DNA from: Candidatus Jorgensenbacteria bacterium
GTDB taxonomy: Bacteria; Patescibacteriota; Minisyncoccia; UBA6257; GWB1-50-10
Length of the DNA: 44,709 bases
Reading direction: 5' to 3'
NCBI GenBank assembly: GCA_030648515.1
Contig: JAUSHK010000003.1
Span: 1 to 44,709 of the forward strand
Made by a program: the position numbers and the translations under genes
The notes under the pieces: generated by a model
What the model was told of the DNA's origin: nothing
The model's input: the letters and a program-made list of their open reading frames with translations, nothing else
Databases searched by the model: none
Part shown: positions 1 through 9,587 of the stretch, in pieces
Layout of the letters: every line of letters begins with the position of its first letter
Position numbering within the stretch: the first letter of the stretch is position 1

Positions 1-3000
1 TATGTCTTCGCTGTGACAGTTTCGAGTGTCGGGGTACCGTCAACGTAGAGGCCCACAATGTTGCCTGCCAAAGCTCCTCCGCTAAGATCGGCGTCATATC
101 CAAGGTTAGTCTCAGTTACTTCGTAAGTGAGGCTTCCAAGCGCATTCACGCCTAGCTTGAATGTGTCGTTGTTAGCAGAGCCAGTAGTGGCTGTCTTGAT
201 TGTGAGATATCTCCACGATCCGGCGCCAATCTGACGATTCGCTGCCGTAACATACGTCAAATCAAACGGGATGGACGTTGAAGTACCATACGCCGTTGAT
301 GTTGCGATGTATGTCACTGAAGCATCGGCTGCTCCGCCTTGGTCAGCAGACGCATAGAGCGCGAAAGTCAATGATGTTGACGCAGAACCTCCATTCGCGA
401 AATTGCCGAATGTCGTCGTTGATGCGAGGTTAATCGCAGAACCGCCGTTGTTGGTAACTTTGAAGACACCAACGGTTACGCCGGCTCCCGTTCCAACCGT
501 CGCCGCCGTTGTCGGAGAAATGCCTTCAACAACTACGCGGAACGGAGTGATGTACGAGACACCGCCTTGTGTCGGCGTTCCAGTCTTTGTCCCGCCCGTT
601 GAAGCGGTGACTGAACCCTTCACAGCAACATCTCCTGTTGACGAGGCGATCAAGAATTGGAAGTTGTCTCCAAGTCGAGCAGCGCCGCCCGCTGCGACAT
701 CGGCTTTCACATAAATTGTGACGCCGGTTGTCGGAACTGGGTTCGTCAAAATGTTGTCAGTAGCAGTAAAGGTTACCGTACACTTGCTTACGTCGCACGC
801 GTCAAACTGCGCTGCCGAAGCAACCGCAGTTCCTGATGGAGAATTTTCGTATAGACGAATATTCTTCAAGGTCGTGGTAGCAAGTCCGGAGGAACCAGTT
901 GATGTCGCAGTGAGCTTAAGCGAGGTGATCTTCTGCGTTTCATACTGAGAGGTCAGTTTGAACGCGAAGTATACGCCATCATTCGTGCCCACATTAACAA
1001 TCTGGTTTGCTGACGGACCGCCTGTCGCAAGCGACAAGTTAAGCGTACCCGCGGCAACAAGAGTCTGGTTCTGACCATTACCTGCGTAGGTTATGTCAGA
1101 TCCATGAGTCAATGTATTGCCAGTCGAAACGCCGACAGCGGTAACTGCCGTTGTTGACGTCGTGACACTAAAGCGGTTTACGCTCCCGGTTGCCGCGCCA
1201 GAAAGGACGTTTGCCTTGAGGTGCAGTGTTACCGGAGTTCCGCGCGCTACAACAATCGGGGTCGAAAAGGTGAAGGTAAACGGATCGTCCGTACCGTCAG
1301 CCGTTGCATCCCCGCTGTTTACCGTCGCGGTTGTCGGAAGTGGTGATGTGTCGCTGTCCTTGTAGAGGTAGTAGGTCCCGACATCAGTATCAACTGACGA
1401 GCTGCCGTTATGAACAACGACGAGCTTTGAAACCTTTACATCCTCTCCGCCGGACTGCGCATTCAACTGGATTGTCGCAAGTTCATAGCTGTTCGTTCCC
1501 GCAACCACTGAGTTCGCCACAGGAGTGGAGAGCGTTGTGATTACAAGAGCAGCCGCCTTTACCGCAATGGAGTTGCCATTGGCAGTTCCGGTCGGGTTAG
1601 ACACTATGTCATTTGTGACAATGCGCTTTGCCTGCGAAACCTGGAAGCTTGTTACTTGATACGTGCTTACAGATGTCGCGCTTGAGCTAACTGAGCCCTC
1701 AACTGTGATTGTTGCGTCTTGGCCCGCGGTCAAAATCGGATACGAGGACAACGCGTACGCTGTCGCTGCGGTATTCGAGATATCTCCGATTGCCTTGCTC
1801 ATTACAGTCGCGCCGTTCACCTTGATATACAACGTTCCAGTTAGGTCAACAGCTGCTGCATTGGTGCTCGTTGCGAGGTAGAACTTCACCTGGCGAAGTT
1901 CATAGTTCTCACCAGTCGGCCTTGCGGTGAACTTAGCAAGAACAACACCCGTTGCTCCAGGGACAACCGCGTTGCTCGGCGAATCCGCCGCGCGGTTCAA
2001 GCTAATTGTACCCGAACCAATGGTCTGGATGTTAAATCCGTTACCAACAGGGAAAGCAGTGTCAACTGTACTATTCCCAGGGATAACAGAAACTCCAGTT
2101 GATACGCCGCGAAGGTCAATATCATAGTTGTTATACACAACAAAGTTGATTGTTCGCGATGCACCATCAATGATTCTTGATTTAATTGTGAAATCCCTCG
2201 TAAGACCCTTATCAATGAGATATGGTGTTGCGAGTTCAAAATTTACCCACTTGTTCTTCTGTTGTGCAGTTGCAAGTGTTGTGCCGTCCTGCGCGATAAG
2301 AGTTACATCTTTCACGTCAGTATCGGCTGCGCTGCCGTAGTTGTACAAAGTAAGTTTGTACAAATTTACGCCTTCATTGCTAGAAACTTCCTGAATACGG
2401 AATTTCGTAATTTCCTGAAGGTTATCGGCATTCACGTTAAGCGTTGATGAACCAGTTCCGGTCTGAGCATCGAGGGTTGTGGAAGCAAGTGAAGTTCCAC
2501 CGTTCACGATGCTTGCGACGCTCCCGCTAATTGGGAACGAACCAGATATCGCGGTTGTGTCAGCGCCGACGCCTGTTGCGGCAGTGATGCCAAAACCGAT
2601 AGTTCCGGTGTAATCACCAGTAAGAAGATTGAATCTAATAGTGATGTATTCCGTTGAACCGGCGGCAACAGTAATCGGATCCGTAGAAAACGTGAGAAGC
2701 ACCGTGTTATCGGCGTTTACAGACGTAACCACGTTTCCATGGCGAACACCGTCGGAGGTTTTTGCCTCGACACCATTAAGGTTTGTATTCGCTAAAAATC
2801 CATTCTTCTGGAGTAAAAGAGAAGTGATCTTAACAGTTTTTGAACCGGCTGTTAAAGCTACTTTCAACGCTGGATTGAAAGCGGTGCCGCTACCAATCGT
2901 TCGCGCTCCAGGAGTATCAGTTGCGAGAGAAACCACGAGGTCAGTTCCGGAAGGAACCGTTACAACCGGGGTTGTGACACCACCAGTCGTTGTTCCACCT

Positions 3001-3440
3001 GTGGTTGTTCCACCTGCCGAAGCAACCTTCGCGCGGGTGATAGAACCGAAATATCCAGCGGGGGGCGTTATGCCGTTAGCCGCCTGATACTTTGCGAGAG
3101 CAGCTCTGGTTGCCGGACCGAAATATGTTGTTTCGTTCCCGGAAGAACCCGCCGCTCCGCCAGTTGCTACTGCGTAGCCGCTAGCATTGAGCCATTGCTG
3201 GAGCGCCTTAACATCATCGCCCTTCGAGCCCACAGTGAGGTTGCGAGTGAAGGTTGTTGATGACACTACGGTCGTTCCGCCAGCAGCTCCGAGCTGTGAC
3301 TGTAAAGTTTGAATTTGAGCCAATAAGGCTGCAATTTGGGCCTGCAAATCAGCCGTTGTAGCGGCGAAAGCAGGAAGAGCAGTGAGCAACATCGTTGCCG
3401 CGAGCCCAACTGCTGCAATTTTTTGTGTTAATTTACTCAT
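1..3440 (-). CDS. S-layer-like surface protein with peptidoglycan-binding domain (5' part; runs off the window)
   Basis: The minus-strand frame starting at ATG 3440 stays open to base 1, giving at least 1146 residues. The parts I translated run in order: a Sec signal peptide (residues 1-26, MSKLTQKIAAVGLAATMLL then ALPAFA); a short coiled coil rich in Gln and Leu (about 28-50); a PG_binding_1-type domain (about 65-140, with GSKGDDVKALQQWL, YFGPATRAALAKYQ and GYFGSITRAKV); a Gly/Thr linker; then a long Ser/Thr/Val-rich region that reads as repeated beta-sandwich domains (recurring VxxxTGxxVTVxxG and YELxxIxLNAxSGGEDVKVxKL-like units). One Cys pair is visible (FDACDVSKC). It is probably the main cell-surface or S-layer-type protein, anchored to peptidoglycan. 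It is preceded by a ~500 bp leader. The C-terminus is not in the window, so any sorting signal is unseen. Family assignment is by architecture only. Confidence 0.85.
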   Translation of the reverse strand, partial: MSKLTQKIAAVGLAATMLLTALPAFAATTADLQAQIAALLAQIQTLQSQLGAAGGTTVVSSTTFTRNLTVGSKGDDVKALQQWLNASGYAVATGGAAGSSGNETTYFGPATRAALAKYQAANGITPPAGYFGSITRAKVASAGGTTTGGTTTGGVTTPVVTVPSGTDLVVSLATDTPGARTIGSGTAFNPALKVALTAGSKTVKITSLLLQKNGFLANTNLNGVEAKTSDGVRHGNVVTSVNADNTVLLTFSTDPITVAAGSTEYITIRFNLLTGDYTGTIGFGITAATGVGADTTAISGSFPISGSVASIVNGGTSLASTTLDAQTGTGSSTLNVNADNLQEITKFRIQEVSSNEGVNLYKLTLYNYGSAADTDVKDVTLIAQDGTTLATAQQKNKWVNFELATPYLIDKGLTRDFTIKSRIIDGASRTINFVVYNNYDIDLRGVSTGVSVIPGNSTVDTAFPVGNGFNIQTIGSGTISLNRAADSPSNAVVPGATGVVLAKFTARPTGENYELRQVKFYLATSTNAAAVDLTGTLYIKVNGATVMSKAIGDISNTAATAYALSSYPILTAGQDATITVEGSVSSSATSVSTYQVTSFQVSQAKRIVTNDIVSNPTGTANGNSIAVKAAALVITTLSTPVANSVVAGTNSYELATIQLNAQSGGEDVKVSKLVVVHNGSSSVDTDVGTYYLYKDSDTSPLPTTATVNSGDATADGTDDPFTFTFSTPIVVARGTPVTLHLKANVLSGAATGSVNRFSVTTSTTAVTAVGVSTGNTLTHGSDITYAGNGQNQTLVAAGTLNLSLATGGPSANQIVNVGTNDGVYFAFKLTSQYETQKITSLKLTATSTGSSGLATTTLKNIRLYENSPSGTAVASAAQFDACDVSKCTVTFTATDNILTNPVPTTGVTIYVKADVAAGGAARLGDNFQFLIASSTGDVAVKGSVTASTGGTKTGTPTQGGVSYITPFRVVVEGISPTTAATVGTGAGVTVGVFKVTNNGGSAINLASTTTFGNFANGGSASTSLTFALYASADQGGAADASVTYIATSTAYGTSTSIPFDLTYVTAANRQIGAGSWRYLTIKTATTGSANNDTFKLGVNALGSLTYEVTETNLGYDADLSGGALAGNIVGLYVDGTPTLETVTAKT

Positions 3441-3504
3441 TTGTTTTCTTTATTCGACTTATTTGTTACTAAAACTTAGTTTCGACCTTTAAAGTTCTGG
3501 AACG

Positions 3505-3745
3505 CTCTGGTGTCCCCTTTTCGACACACCGGACCTGTGAGGAAGGATGGTGATAGGGGTTTCACCGAGCGGGCTGGTATCAATTGTGATTTGCGGGCTT
3601 TATATAAAAAACAAAAAGCCCGCTTTCTTAGAGCGAGGCTAATACAGCTAGACACCCCAAGAAACTCGGGGGCTAACCTGAGCAAACAAGCTACCTTCCT
3701 AAAAAGATAGCTCTTATGCGGCCTAGCCTCACACTAAGCCCTGCT
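3505..3745. ncRNA. Candidate structured RNA or long structured leader upstream of the S-layer gene
   Basis: Six consecutive hairpins fill this non-coding stretch: 3509-3530 (GGTGT/ACACC), 3549-3566 (GGTGA/TCACC), 3593-3623 (GCGGGCTTT/AAAGCCCGC), 3655-3671, 3689-3712 (AGCTACC/GATAGCT) and 3720-3740 (GGCCTAG/CTAAGCC). The loops of the first two are complementary (CCCCT 3514-3518 with AGGGG 3555-3559), so they could kiss. On the minus strand this would be the 5' UTR of the S-layer gene or a separate RNA just before it. The strand is not certain because stems fold on both. I see no RNase P, SRP, tmRNA or known riboswitch signature. Confidence 0.5.
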
Positions 3746-3792
3746 TTCAATAGGTAGGTCTGCTTATTTTCACAAAACACACCAAAACCTGC

Positions 3793-3828
3793 CAAAAACA
3801 GAATACCGACACGTTACGCCTATTCTGT
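3793..3828 (-). terminator. Putative terminator of the clpB-side minus-strand operon
   Basis: An inverted repeat ACAGAATA/TATTCTGT (3798-3805 with 3821-3828) is followed on the minus strand by TTTTT. The stem is AT-rich, so this is a modest terminator. It separates the upstream genes from the S-layer leader. The rest of 3441-3961 outside this and the hairpins holds no gene that I can support. Confidence 0.5.
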
Positions 3829-3961
3829 TAAAAAAGCAACATTTCTGCTGCTTTTGCTCTTCTGTATAATAAAACGAAAAAGTCGTCTGTGAGTTACTAA
3901 TTGCCGAATAAAATTCCCTGCCTCGACTGTATACAACTACTTTCCCTTATTTTCTGACTCC

Positions 3962-4762
3962 CTAAACATCCCATGGCGACGACGCAAAAAGCAGGAGTGA
4001 AATCGCTATAAATAACACAACTTCCCTAAGCATAAGGCGGGTATCAAGTTTGCCGGCAAAATTCGCAAGAACCATATCCCGCGCGAGAATAAGAAAAACG
4101 GTGAGGAATGCCGCTGTATTAATCGCACCAAGTGGTAAAAAACCAGTTATCCACAGAATTTCTGCCCCAAGAAACGCAAGTGCGCCATTTATAACAACCA
4201 TCCGCCTACCTCTGGCCCCAAAAGGAACTGGAGAAAAAATCAATGATTCACTGAGCATCATATACGCCCCGATCGCAAAAGCGATGATAAGCACAAATGA
4301 ACCGAGCGCGAACATTAGTTGTGGTTCACTAGTAAACGCCGGCGCAGAACGAAGCGCGACAAGAGTAATCACAAACAAAAACAAGACAACCGCGTTCAAA
4401 ATACCATGTACTTTCACTGTATCTCTAAAGCGAAACCTGAGAAGCGAAAGGAAAAAAGCGATTATCGCGATGTACCCCAAAACGGCGACGTATTCCGGCC
4501 ACGCTCCAGCAATTTCGCCCGCGACAATCCGTAAGAGTAGAATAGCGGAAAGTGAGAGGATGATAAGCGAGTTTCGGACAGCAACTCGCCCCTCGCTCTC
4601 TGAAAGGTAGAGCGCAAAAACTCCTACAGTAAAAATCGCGCACGCCCATAGCGAAAACCCCTGGATAAGAACGTATCCGAGGAGGAGGCCGGCGGCGGCG
4701 CTCTTAGACAGCAACTTCCACTCTATTTGATTTGCCGAGAGTAACAGTAACTTTCTGTCCAT
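3962..4762 (-). CDS. Polytopic membrane protein of unknown function
   Basis: It is a 266-residue, very hydrophobic protein with roughly eight to nine membrane-spanning stretches and short charged loops (for example [12 protein letters not shown] and [10 protein letters not shown]). I recognise no family motif. The first ATG (4762) lies 59 bp inside the 3' end of clpB. A TTG at 4714, just after GAGTGGAAG, is an alternative start with a smaller overlap. The tight overlap suggests translation coupled to clpB in one minus-strand operon, and a putative terminator follows at about 3795-3828. Membrane topology is the only property the sequence supports. Confidence 0.7.
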   Translation of the reverse strand: MDRKLLLLSANQIEWKLLSKSAAAGLLLGYVLIQGFSLWACAIFTVGVFALYLSESEGRVAVRNSLIILSLSAILLLRIVAGEIAGAWPEYVAVLGYIAIIAFFLSLLRFRFRDTVKVHGILNAVVLFLFVITLVALRSAPAFTSEPQLMFALGSFVLIIAFAIGAYMMLSESLIFSPVPFGARGRRMVVINGALAFLGAEILWITGFLPLGAINTAAFLTVFLILARDMVLANFAGKLDTRLMLREVVLFIAISLLLFASSPWDV

Positions 4763-7364
4763 CTTTTACGTCACCGTGCACCATTCTGTCAGCCAAGGCG
4801 TCGACAATCACCTTTTGAATCAGCCGCTTTACCGGACGCGCTCCGTAATCTGGGTCGTACCCGTGAGCAGCTAAATATTCTTTTACTTCTGGTTTTACCG
4901 TAATCCGTACTCCGCGCGCTTTGAGTCGCTCTTCAAGTTTCCGGAGCTGGATGTCCACGATTTCAGCCATATCTTTCGGCGTCAAAACATTAAATATCAC
5001 TGTTTCATCAAGCCGGTTCAAAAACTCCGGCCGGAAGGTTTCCCGAAGCGACTCCATGACTTTTTCCTTAAACTGCTCCTCTTTTGAAATTATTTCTTCT
5101 TTCTGCTCCGGACCGAATCCGAGATGCGAAATTTCGCGGAAGTATGAGCTTCCGACGTTTGACGTCAAAATAATCACGGTGTTTTTAAAATTTACCGTTC
5201 TGCCCTTCGCGTCGGTAAGCCGGCCGTTATCAAGCACTTGAAGGAGAATATTAAACACCTCTGGATGCGCCTTCTCTATTTCATCAAAGAGAATAAGACT
5301 ATACGGACGGTGTCGCACAATATCAGTAAGCTGTCCCCCTTCTTCATATCCGACGTATCCAGGCGGCGAACCAATAAGACGCGAAACAGTGTGCTTCTCC
5401 ATATACTCCGACATATCAATCCGCACGAGCGCCTTTTCGTCGTTAAACATAAATTCAGCAAGCGCGCGCGCAAGCTCGGTTTTCCCGACTCCGGTTGGAC
5501 CCAAAAACATAAATGAACCAGCCGGCTTGTCTTCATCAGCAAGCCCCGCCCGCGATCTTCGAAGCGCCCGCGAGACTGCGCCAATCCCCTCTTTCTGTCC
5601 GACAACGCGCTTTCCCAATGCTTCTTCAAGCCGTCCGAGTTTTTGCATCTCGCCTTCAAGCATCCGCGAAACCGGAATGCCCGTCCAGCGTGAAACAACC
5701 GCGGCAATATCTTCCTCGTCAACTCGCTCCTTAATGAATCGCGCCGTACGTGACTTTGATTTCTGCGCTGCCTCGTTCTTTTTTTCAAACGCCTGATATT
5801 CTTTTTCCGCCTGAGGCAGTTCGCCGTAAACAATCTGCGCTACGCGCTCTAGATTTCCCTCGCGCTCGGCAACTTCCGACTCATGCCGCAAATCCTCAAG
5901 CTTTTTCCGCAACGCATGGAACTGTTCAAAAGAAATTTTCTCCGTATGCCACTTTGCCGAGAGCGTGTCATTCTCGCGCTTTAGCTCGGCGAGTTTCTTT
6001 TCAATTTCTTTAAGCCGCGCCGATTTCTTTTTTCCTCCTTCCTGCCTGCCTGCGCAGGCAGGCGCGAGCGCCGACCGCTCTATCTCAAGTTTTGTAATTT
6101 CTCTGCGGGCCCGTTCAAGCTCATTCGGCACGCTCTCGCTTTCAAGTCGCCGTGCGGCGCCGGCCTCGTCAACAAGGTCCACCGCCTTGTCAGGCAGAAA
6201 TCGGTCAGTGATATAGCGCGCGGAAAGATTTACCGCCGCGATAATCGCTTCGTCGGTTACTTTGAGCCCGTGATGCAATTCATATTTTTCCTTGAGTCCG
6301 CGAAGGATGGTTATTGAATCATCAATCGTCGGCTCATCAACGAAAATCGGCTGAAACCTGCGTTCAAGCGCCGCGTCTTTTTCAATATGCTTTTGATATT
6401 CCTTTATTGTCGTGGCGCCGATTGCGTGAAGCTCGCCGCGCGCAAGCGCCGGCTTTAATAAATTAGAGGCATCAATCGCCCCCTCGGCGGCCCCGGCTCC
6501 AACAATCATATGAATCTCGTCAATGAACAGAAGCAACTTCCCTGCTGATTGCTGGATTTCGTTTAAAAATGCCTTGAGGCGGTCTTCAAATTCACCGCGA
6601 AATTTTGTGCCGGCAATCATAGACCCTAAGTCAAGCATGATAATTTCCTTATTGCGGAGGGGCTCAGGAACGGTTCCCCCGACAATCCGTTGGGCAAGCC
6701 CTTCAACAATGGCCGTCTTCCCAACACCCGGCTCGCCTATCAAAACAGGATTATTTTTTGTGCGGCGCGAAAGAATTTGCATAAGACGCCGAAGCTCCTC
6801 ATCACGGCCGATTACGGGGTCAAGTTTTCCTTCGCGCGCCTTCTCGGTGATATTTACCGAATACCGCTCAAGCGCCCGGAACTTGCTCTCGGGCATCTCA
6901 TCCGTCACGCGCGTTGAGCCGCGAAGCTGTGAGAGCACGCGGAGCAGCATTTCTTTCCGCACGCCAAGCTGTATAAGCAGTTCCTGCGCGGCTGAAGGAA
7001 CTTCAAGAAGCGCGAGGATAAGATGCTCGCAGGAAATAAACTCGTCTTTTTGCGCGAGAGCGACTCTTCCTGCCTCATCAAGCACTTTCATAAGCTCCTG
7101 TGAAAGGTAGAGTTGATTTACATTCCCGCCCGCGCCGGTAATTTTAGGAAGCTGCCCAAGCTGCGTTTCAAGCGCTTCCGCAAGTTTTACAAGATTCACG
7201 TTCGAACGCGTGAGCATCGGGCGCACGAGCGTCGCATCATCATCAAGAAGAGCCGATAGAAGGTGGATTGCTCTGAGCTCTCCGTGATTCATGCGCGTAA
7301 CCAAATCCTGCGCGTTTTGGAGCGCTTCCTGTGCTTTTATGGTAAACCGATGAAAACTTGGCAT
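4704..7364 (-). CDS. clpB: ATP-dependent disaggregase ClpB (Hsp100)
   Basis: ClpB works with DnaK in the cytosol to pull proteins out of aggregates. The 886 residues show the full architecture. Two Clp N repeats span about 1-145. AAA-1 has Walker A GEPGVGKT at 210-217 and Walker [10 protein letters not shown] at about 277-285. A long coiled-coil M domain (about 410-540) distinguishes ClpB from ClpC and ClpA. AAA-2 has Walker A GPTGVGKT at 622-629 and the [12 protein letters not shown] pore loop. A D2-small domain ends in VEVAV. An odd stretch, [14 protein letters not shown] at about 434-447 near the start of the M domain, is encoded by a 20 bp GC palindrome (6044-6063) also seen in htrA. It begins 24 bp after the htrA stop. 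No Shine-Dalgarno is visible. Confidence 0.95.
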   Translation of the reverse strand: MPSFHRFTIKAQEALQNAQDLVTRMNHGELRAIHLLSALLDDDATLVRPMLTRSNVNLVKLAEALETQLGQLPKITGAGGNVNQLYLSQELMKVLDEAGRVALAQKDEFISCEHLILALLEVPSAAQELLIQLGVRKEMLLRVLSQLRGSTRVTDEMPESKFRALERYSVNITEKAREGKLDPVIGRDEELRRLMQILSRRTKNNPVLIGEPGVGKTAIVEGLAQRIVGGTVPEPLRNKEIIMLDLGSMIAGTKFRGEFEDRLKAFLNEIQQSAGKLLLFIDEIHMIVGAGAAEGAIDASNLLKPALARGELHAIGATTIKEYQKHIEKDAALERRFQPIFVDEPTIDDSITILRGLKEKYELHHGLKVTDEAIIAAVNLSARYITDRFLPDKAVDLVDEAGAARRLESESVPNELERARREITKLEIERSALAPACAGRQEGGKKKSARLKEIEKKLAELKRENDTLSAKWHTEKISFEQFHALRKKLEDLRHESEVAEREGNLERVAQIVYGELPQAEKEYQAFEKKNEAAQKSKSRTARFIKERVDEEDIAAVVSRWTGIPVSRMLEGEMQKLGRLEEALGKRVVGQKEGIGAVSRALRRSRAGLADEDKPAGSFMFLGPTGVGKTELARALAEFMFNDEKALVRIDMSEYMEKHTVSRLIGSPPGYVGYEEGGQLTDIVRHRPYSLILFDEIEKAHPEVFNILLQVLDNGRLTDAKGRTVNFKNTVIILTSNVGSSYFREISHLGFGPEQKEEIISKEEQFKEKVMESLRETFRPEFLNRLDETVIFNVLTPKDMAEIVDIQLRKLEERLKARGVRITVKPEVKEYLAAHGYDPDYGARPVKRLIQKVIVDALADRMVHGDVKDGQKVTVTLGKSNRVEVAV
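6044..6063. repeat. GC palindrome inside clpB (GCCTGCCTGC/GCAGGCAGGC)
   Basis: This is a perfect 20 bp palindrome, in frame within clpB. The same 18 bp core is at 8557-8574 inside htrA, and an imperfect version is at 17316-17334 between genes. It looks like a small dispersed REP-like repeat tolerated in coding sequence. Confidence 0.75.
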
Positions 7365-7388
7365 GTGTTATTGGTTATTAGTTACTTA

Positions 7389-8666
7389 TTATTTTAGCGT
7401 TGCCGGTCGTTCCTCTAATGTCGCTTGAATTTTTTTAGTTTCTTTTCCGCGGCGAAGAGTGACCGTGATAGTGTCGCCGATATTGTATTTTTGAAGAAGC
7501 GTCACAAGTGACATATCTTGCGTTACTTTTTCGTTATTAATCTCGGTAATAATATCTTCCGCCTGTATCCCTGCCTTGGCCGCGGGAGAATCAGGAATTA
7601 CCGCGGGGCCACTCTCGGTCCCGCGCACTAGCGCGCCGTAATCAACTGAAAGTTTCTGACTCTTTGCAATGTCCTCCGTCACCAGCAAGTATCGCACACC
7701 AAGATAGGATGACTTAATGGTCCCGGTACGTTTTACCGATTCAATGGCGCGCTTCACGGAATTAATAGGAATCGCGAAACCGATACTCTGGGCGCCCGAA
7801 GCCATCGCCGTATCAATACCGACAACCTCGCCTTTCAAGTCAAGAAGCGGACCGCCGGAATTCCCAGGGTTAATCGCCGCGTCGGTTTGAATAACACCAC
7901 TCAGCGCTTCCGTGCCAATGTCCTGCCCTGATGCCGAAATGCTCCGCGAAAGGCCGGAGATCACGCCGACCGAAACAGTGTTCCGAAATTCGCCGAGCGC
8001 GTTTCCAATCGCAATCGCTGTCTGCCCAAGTTTCAAACCGTCTGAATCTCCAAGCTTCACTGGCTTGAAACCTGCTCCGTCAATTTTAATGAGCGCGAGG
8101 TCCTGCACCGGATCAATCGCGATAACTTTCGCCGTGAATTTTTTGCCGTCATTCGTAAAAACCGTATAATCCGCCTTCGCGTCGGATACAACGTGCTTAT
8201 TTGTTGCAATCAAACCGTCTTCAGAAACAATGAATCCGGACCCTCCGCCGACATCTTGTTTTTGCGTTCCCTTCTGGCATGGCTGAGAAAACTCGACTCC
8301 GCCGCCAAAAAATTGCTGGAACTCCGGCGGAAGATCTGAAAATGGATCGTAAGGGCACTGCTCAATAACAGGAACGTCTTTTGAAATGACGATTGAAACT
8401 ACGCCCGGCGTCGCCGACTGTACGGCTTCAATAACCGCGTCCTCGTAATCAAGAACCGGCTTATATAATTGAATCGGCTGTGATGGAGTAGAAGGCCGTG
8501 AAGGCGTTGACGAAGAGACGCCACGCGTTAAGAAATCCCATACAGAGCTCCAAATACCTGCCTGCGCAGGCAGGCCTGCATCCGCCGGCTGAACGGAAAT
8601 AAACGACCCAACTGCTCCGCCCACAAGAACCGAAACGATAATGAGTGCAAAAATTTTCTTAGACAT
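7389..8666 (-). CDS. htrA: HtrA/DegP-type serine protease with PDZ domain, membrane-anchored
   Basis: It is an envelope quality-control protease of family S1C. I chose ATG 8666 (MSKKIFALII...) because it follows AAAGAGAAA and opens directly into a signal-anchor helix (residues 5-25). A Pro/Ser-rich linker follows (about 50-68). The trypsin-like domain has H158 (ATNKHVV), D189 (DLALIKID) and S270 (GNSGGPL). One PDZ domain occupies about 315-415. Residues 28-38 (ADAGLPAQAGI) are encoded by the GC palindrome at 8557-8574. Two Cys (104 and 130) sit in an insertion before the catalytic His. It lies between the SIMPL gene and clpB on the same strand, consistent with an envelope-stress cluster. It has a single PDZ domain, like DegS and many Gram-positive HtrAs. 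Confidence 0.93.
   Translation of the reverse strand: MSKKIFALIIVSVLVGGAVGSFISVQPADAGLPAQAGIWSSVWDFLTRGVSSSTPSRPSTPSQPIQLYKPVLDYEDAVIEAVQSATPGVVSIVISKDVPVIEQCPYDPFSDLPPEFQQFFGGGVEFSQPCQKGTQKQDVGGGSGFIVSEDGLIATNKHVVSDAKADYTVFTNDGKKFTAKVIAIDPVQDLALIKIDGAGFKPVKLGDSDGLKLGQTAIAIGNALGEFRNTVSVGVISGLSRSISASGQDIGTEALSGVIQTDAAINPGNSGGPLLDLKGEVVGIDTAMASGAQSIGFAIPINSVKRAIESVKRTGTIKSSYLGVRYLLVTEDIAKSQKLSVDYGALVRGTESGPAVIPDSPAAKAGIQAEDIITEINNEKVTQDMSLVTLLQKYNIGDTITVTLRRGKETKKIQATLEERPATLK
8557..8574. repeat. GC palindrome inside htrA (CCTGCCTGC/GCAGGCAGG)
   Basis: This perfect 18 bp palindrome is identical to the core of the repeat in clpB. It lies in frame in the poorly conserved linker after the signal anchor, where extra residues are likely tolerated. 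Confidence 0.75.
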
Positions 8667-8725
8667 ATGAAAGTTTCTCTTTTTTATTGAAGAGGGTTCG
8701 ACGTTAAACAATACACTTTGTCGCC

Positions 8726-9538
8726 TTATTTAATTTCGTACCTGAGGGTAACATTCACTGTCACGTCCTGCGATCCTGCTTCAATCGTCGGCGCCGAAGC
8801 GGCGATACCGCCCCCCATTCCATACGATGCGCTCTTCATCGCGGACTCGTAATAAATCGGAGATGCGCCACCTTCGTCAATTGAAAGAAGACGTCCAACA
8901 GTGAACCCGCCCGAACCTGCTATCATTTCCGCTTTTGCCCGCGCCTGCGTTATCGCCTTATCGCGAGCTTCATTCTTAACGGAGCTTGGGTCATCAAGCG
9001 TAAAACTTAACTGTGAAACAGAATTTGCGCCTTCTTTCACAACACCGGCAAAAATTATTCCGATTTTAGAGAAATCCCTGATTTTTACACTAGTTGTTTG
9101 CGTGATTGTATAGCCAACAATGTCAGGCGGAGGACACGCCTGTCCAGTAGACACGTTCGGGGAACCTATCATGGGAACGCTGTTAGTGGTACAGCTGTAA
9201 TACTGATACCGCGGTTCAATGGCGTACCCTTCTGTTTTAATGTCTTTATCCACAACCCCCTGGCCTTTTACAAAAGCGATTGCCTTACTCGCCTTGTCAC
9301 CATTCTGCTTCTGAAGCGCCGCAATATCCTTTCCGCCCTGCGTTATTACCGTAAAAGAAAATGTCGCTATATCAGGCACCGCCACAACCTTCCCCTCGCC
9401 CGAAACCGAGAAGCTCCTGAACGACGACGGCTGTATTGAGTCGCCGTACGACCGCACATAGCTCCATGTCGAAAACGCGACGACTATCACCGAAACCGCA
9501 ATGGCAATACCTAAGTAACTCTTTATTTTTTCAGTCAT
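8726..9538 (-). CDS. SIMPL-domain (DUF541) protein, membrane-anchored
   Basis: It is a 270-residue protein with an N-terminal membrane anchor (about residues 5-26) and a SIMPL domain. The signature regions are FSVSGEGKVVAVPDIATFSF, the Gln/Asn/Lys-rich helix after it, YAIEPRYQY, and the C-terminal ARDKAITQARAKAEMIA with VTVNVTLRYEI. The family is extracytoplasmic and widespread; its biochemical role is poorly known. A Cys pair (YSC...GQAC) is present in a loop. I chose ATG 9538 because a strong promoter (TTGAAC, 17 bp, TATAAT) ends exactly 6 bp before it, so the mRNA is probably leaderless. A longer frame upstream would have to be translated through its own promoter. Confidence 0.85.
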   Translation of the reverse strand: MTEKIKSYLGIAIAVSVIVVAFSTWSYVRSYGDSIQPSSFRSFSVSGEGKVVAVPDIATFSFTVITQGGKDIAALQKQNGDKASKAIAFVKGQGVVDKDIKTEGYAIEPRYQYYSCTTNSVPMIGSPNVSTGQACPPPDIVGYTITQTTSVKIRDFSKIGIIFAGVVKEGANSVSQLSFTLDDPSSVKNEARDKAITQARAKAEMIAGSGGFTVGRLLSIDEGGASPIYYESAMKSASYGMGGGIAASAPTIEAGSQDVTVNVTLRYEIK

Positions 9539-9544
9539 GGTTGC

Positions 9545-9573
9545 ATTATACGCTATAAAAACGGTTGGTTCAA
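9545..9573 (-). promoter_or_regulatory. Sigma-70-type promoter for the SIMPL gene (leaderless)
   Basis: TTGAAC (9573-9568), a 17 bp spacer and TATAAT (9550-9545). Only six bases (GCAACC) separate the -10 from the ATG, placing the expected transcription start at or next to the start codon. Confidence 0.75.
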
Positions 9574-9587
9574 GACTGATTTTCGGG

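Noticed and set aside
403-3087. Several plus-strand frames across the S-layer gene
   Set aside because: They are complementary-strand shadows of a continuous minus-strand frame with signal peptide and peptidoglycan-binding domain.
3481-3745. RNase P RNA, SRP RNA or a known riboswitch in the S-layer leader
   Set aside because: Neither strand shows GAGGAAAGUCC/ACAGAA (RNase P), GGUCCGGAAGGAAGC (SRP), a B12 box or other core motif I could match.
5276-5833. 185-codon minus-strand frame and others within clpB
   Set aside because: Alternative frames of a clear ClpB with intact Walker motifs; Arg-rich shadow composition.
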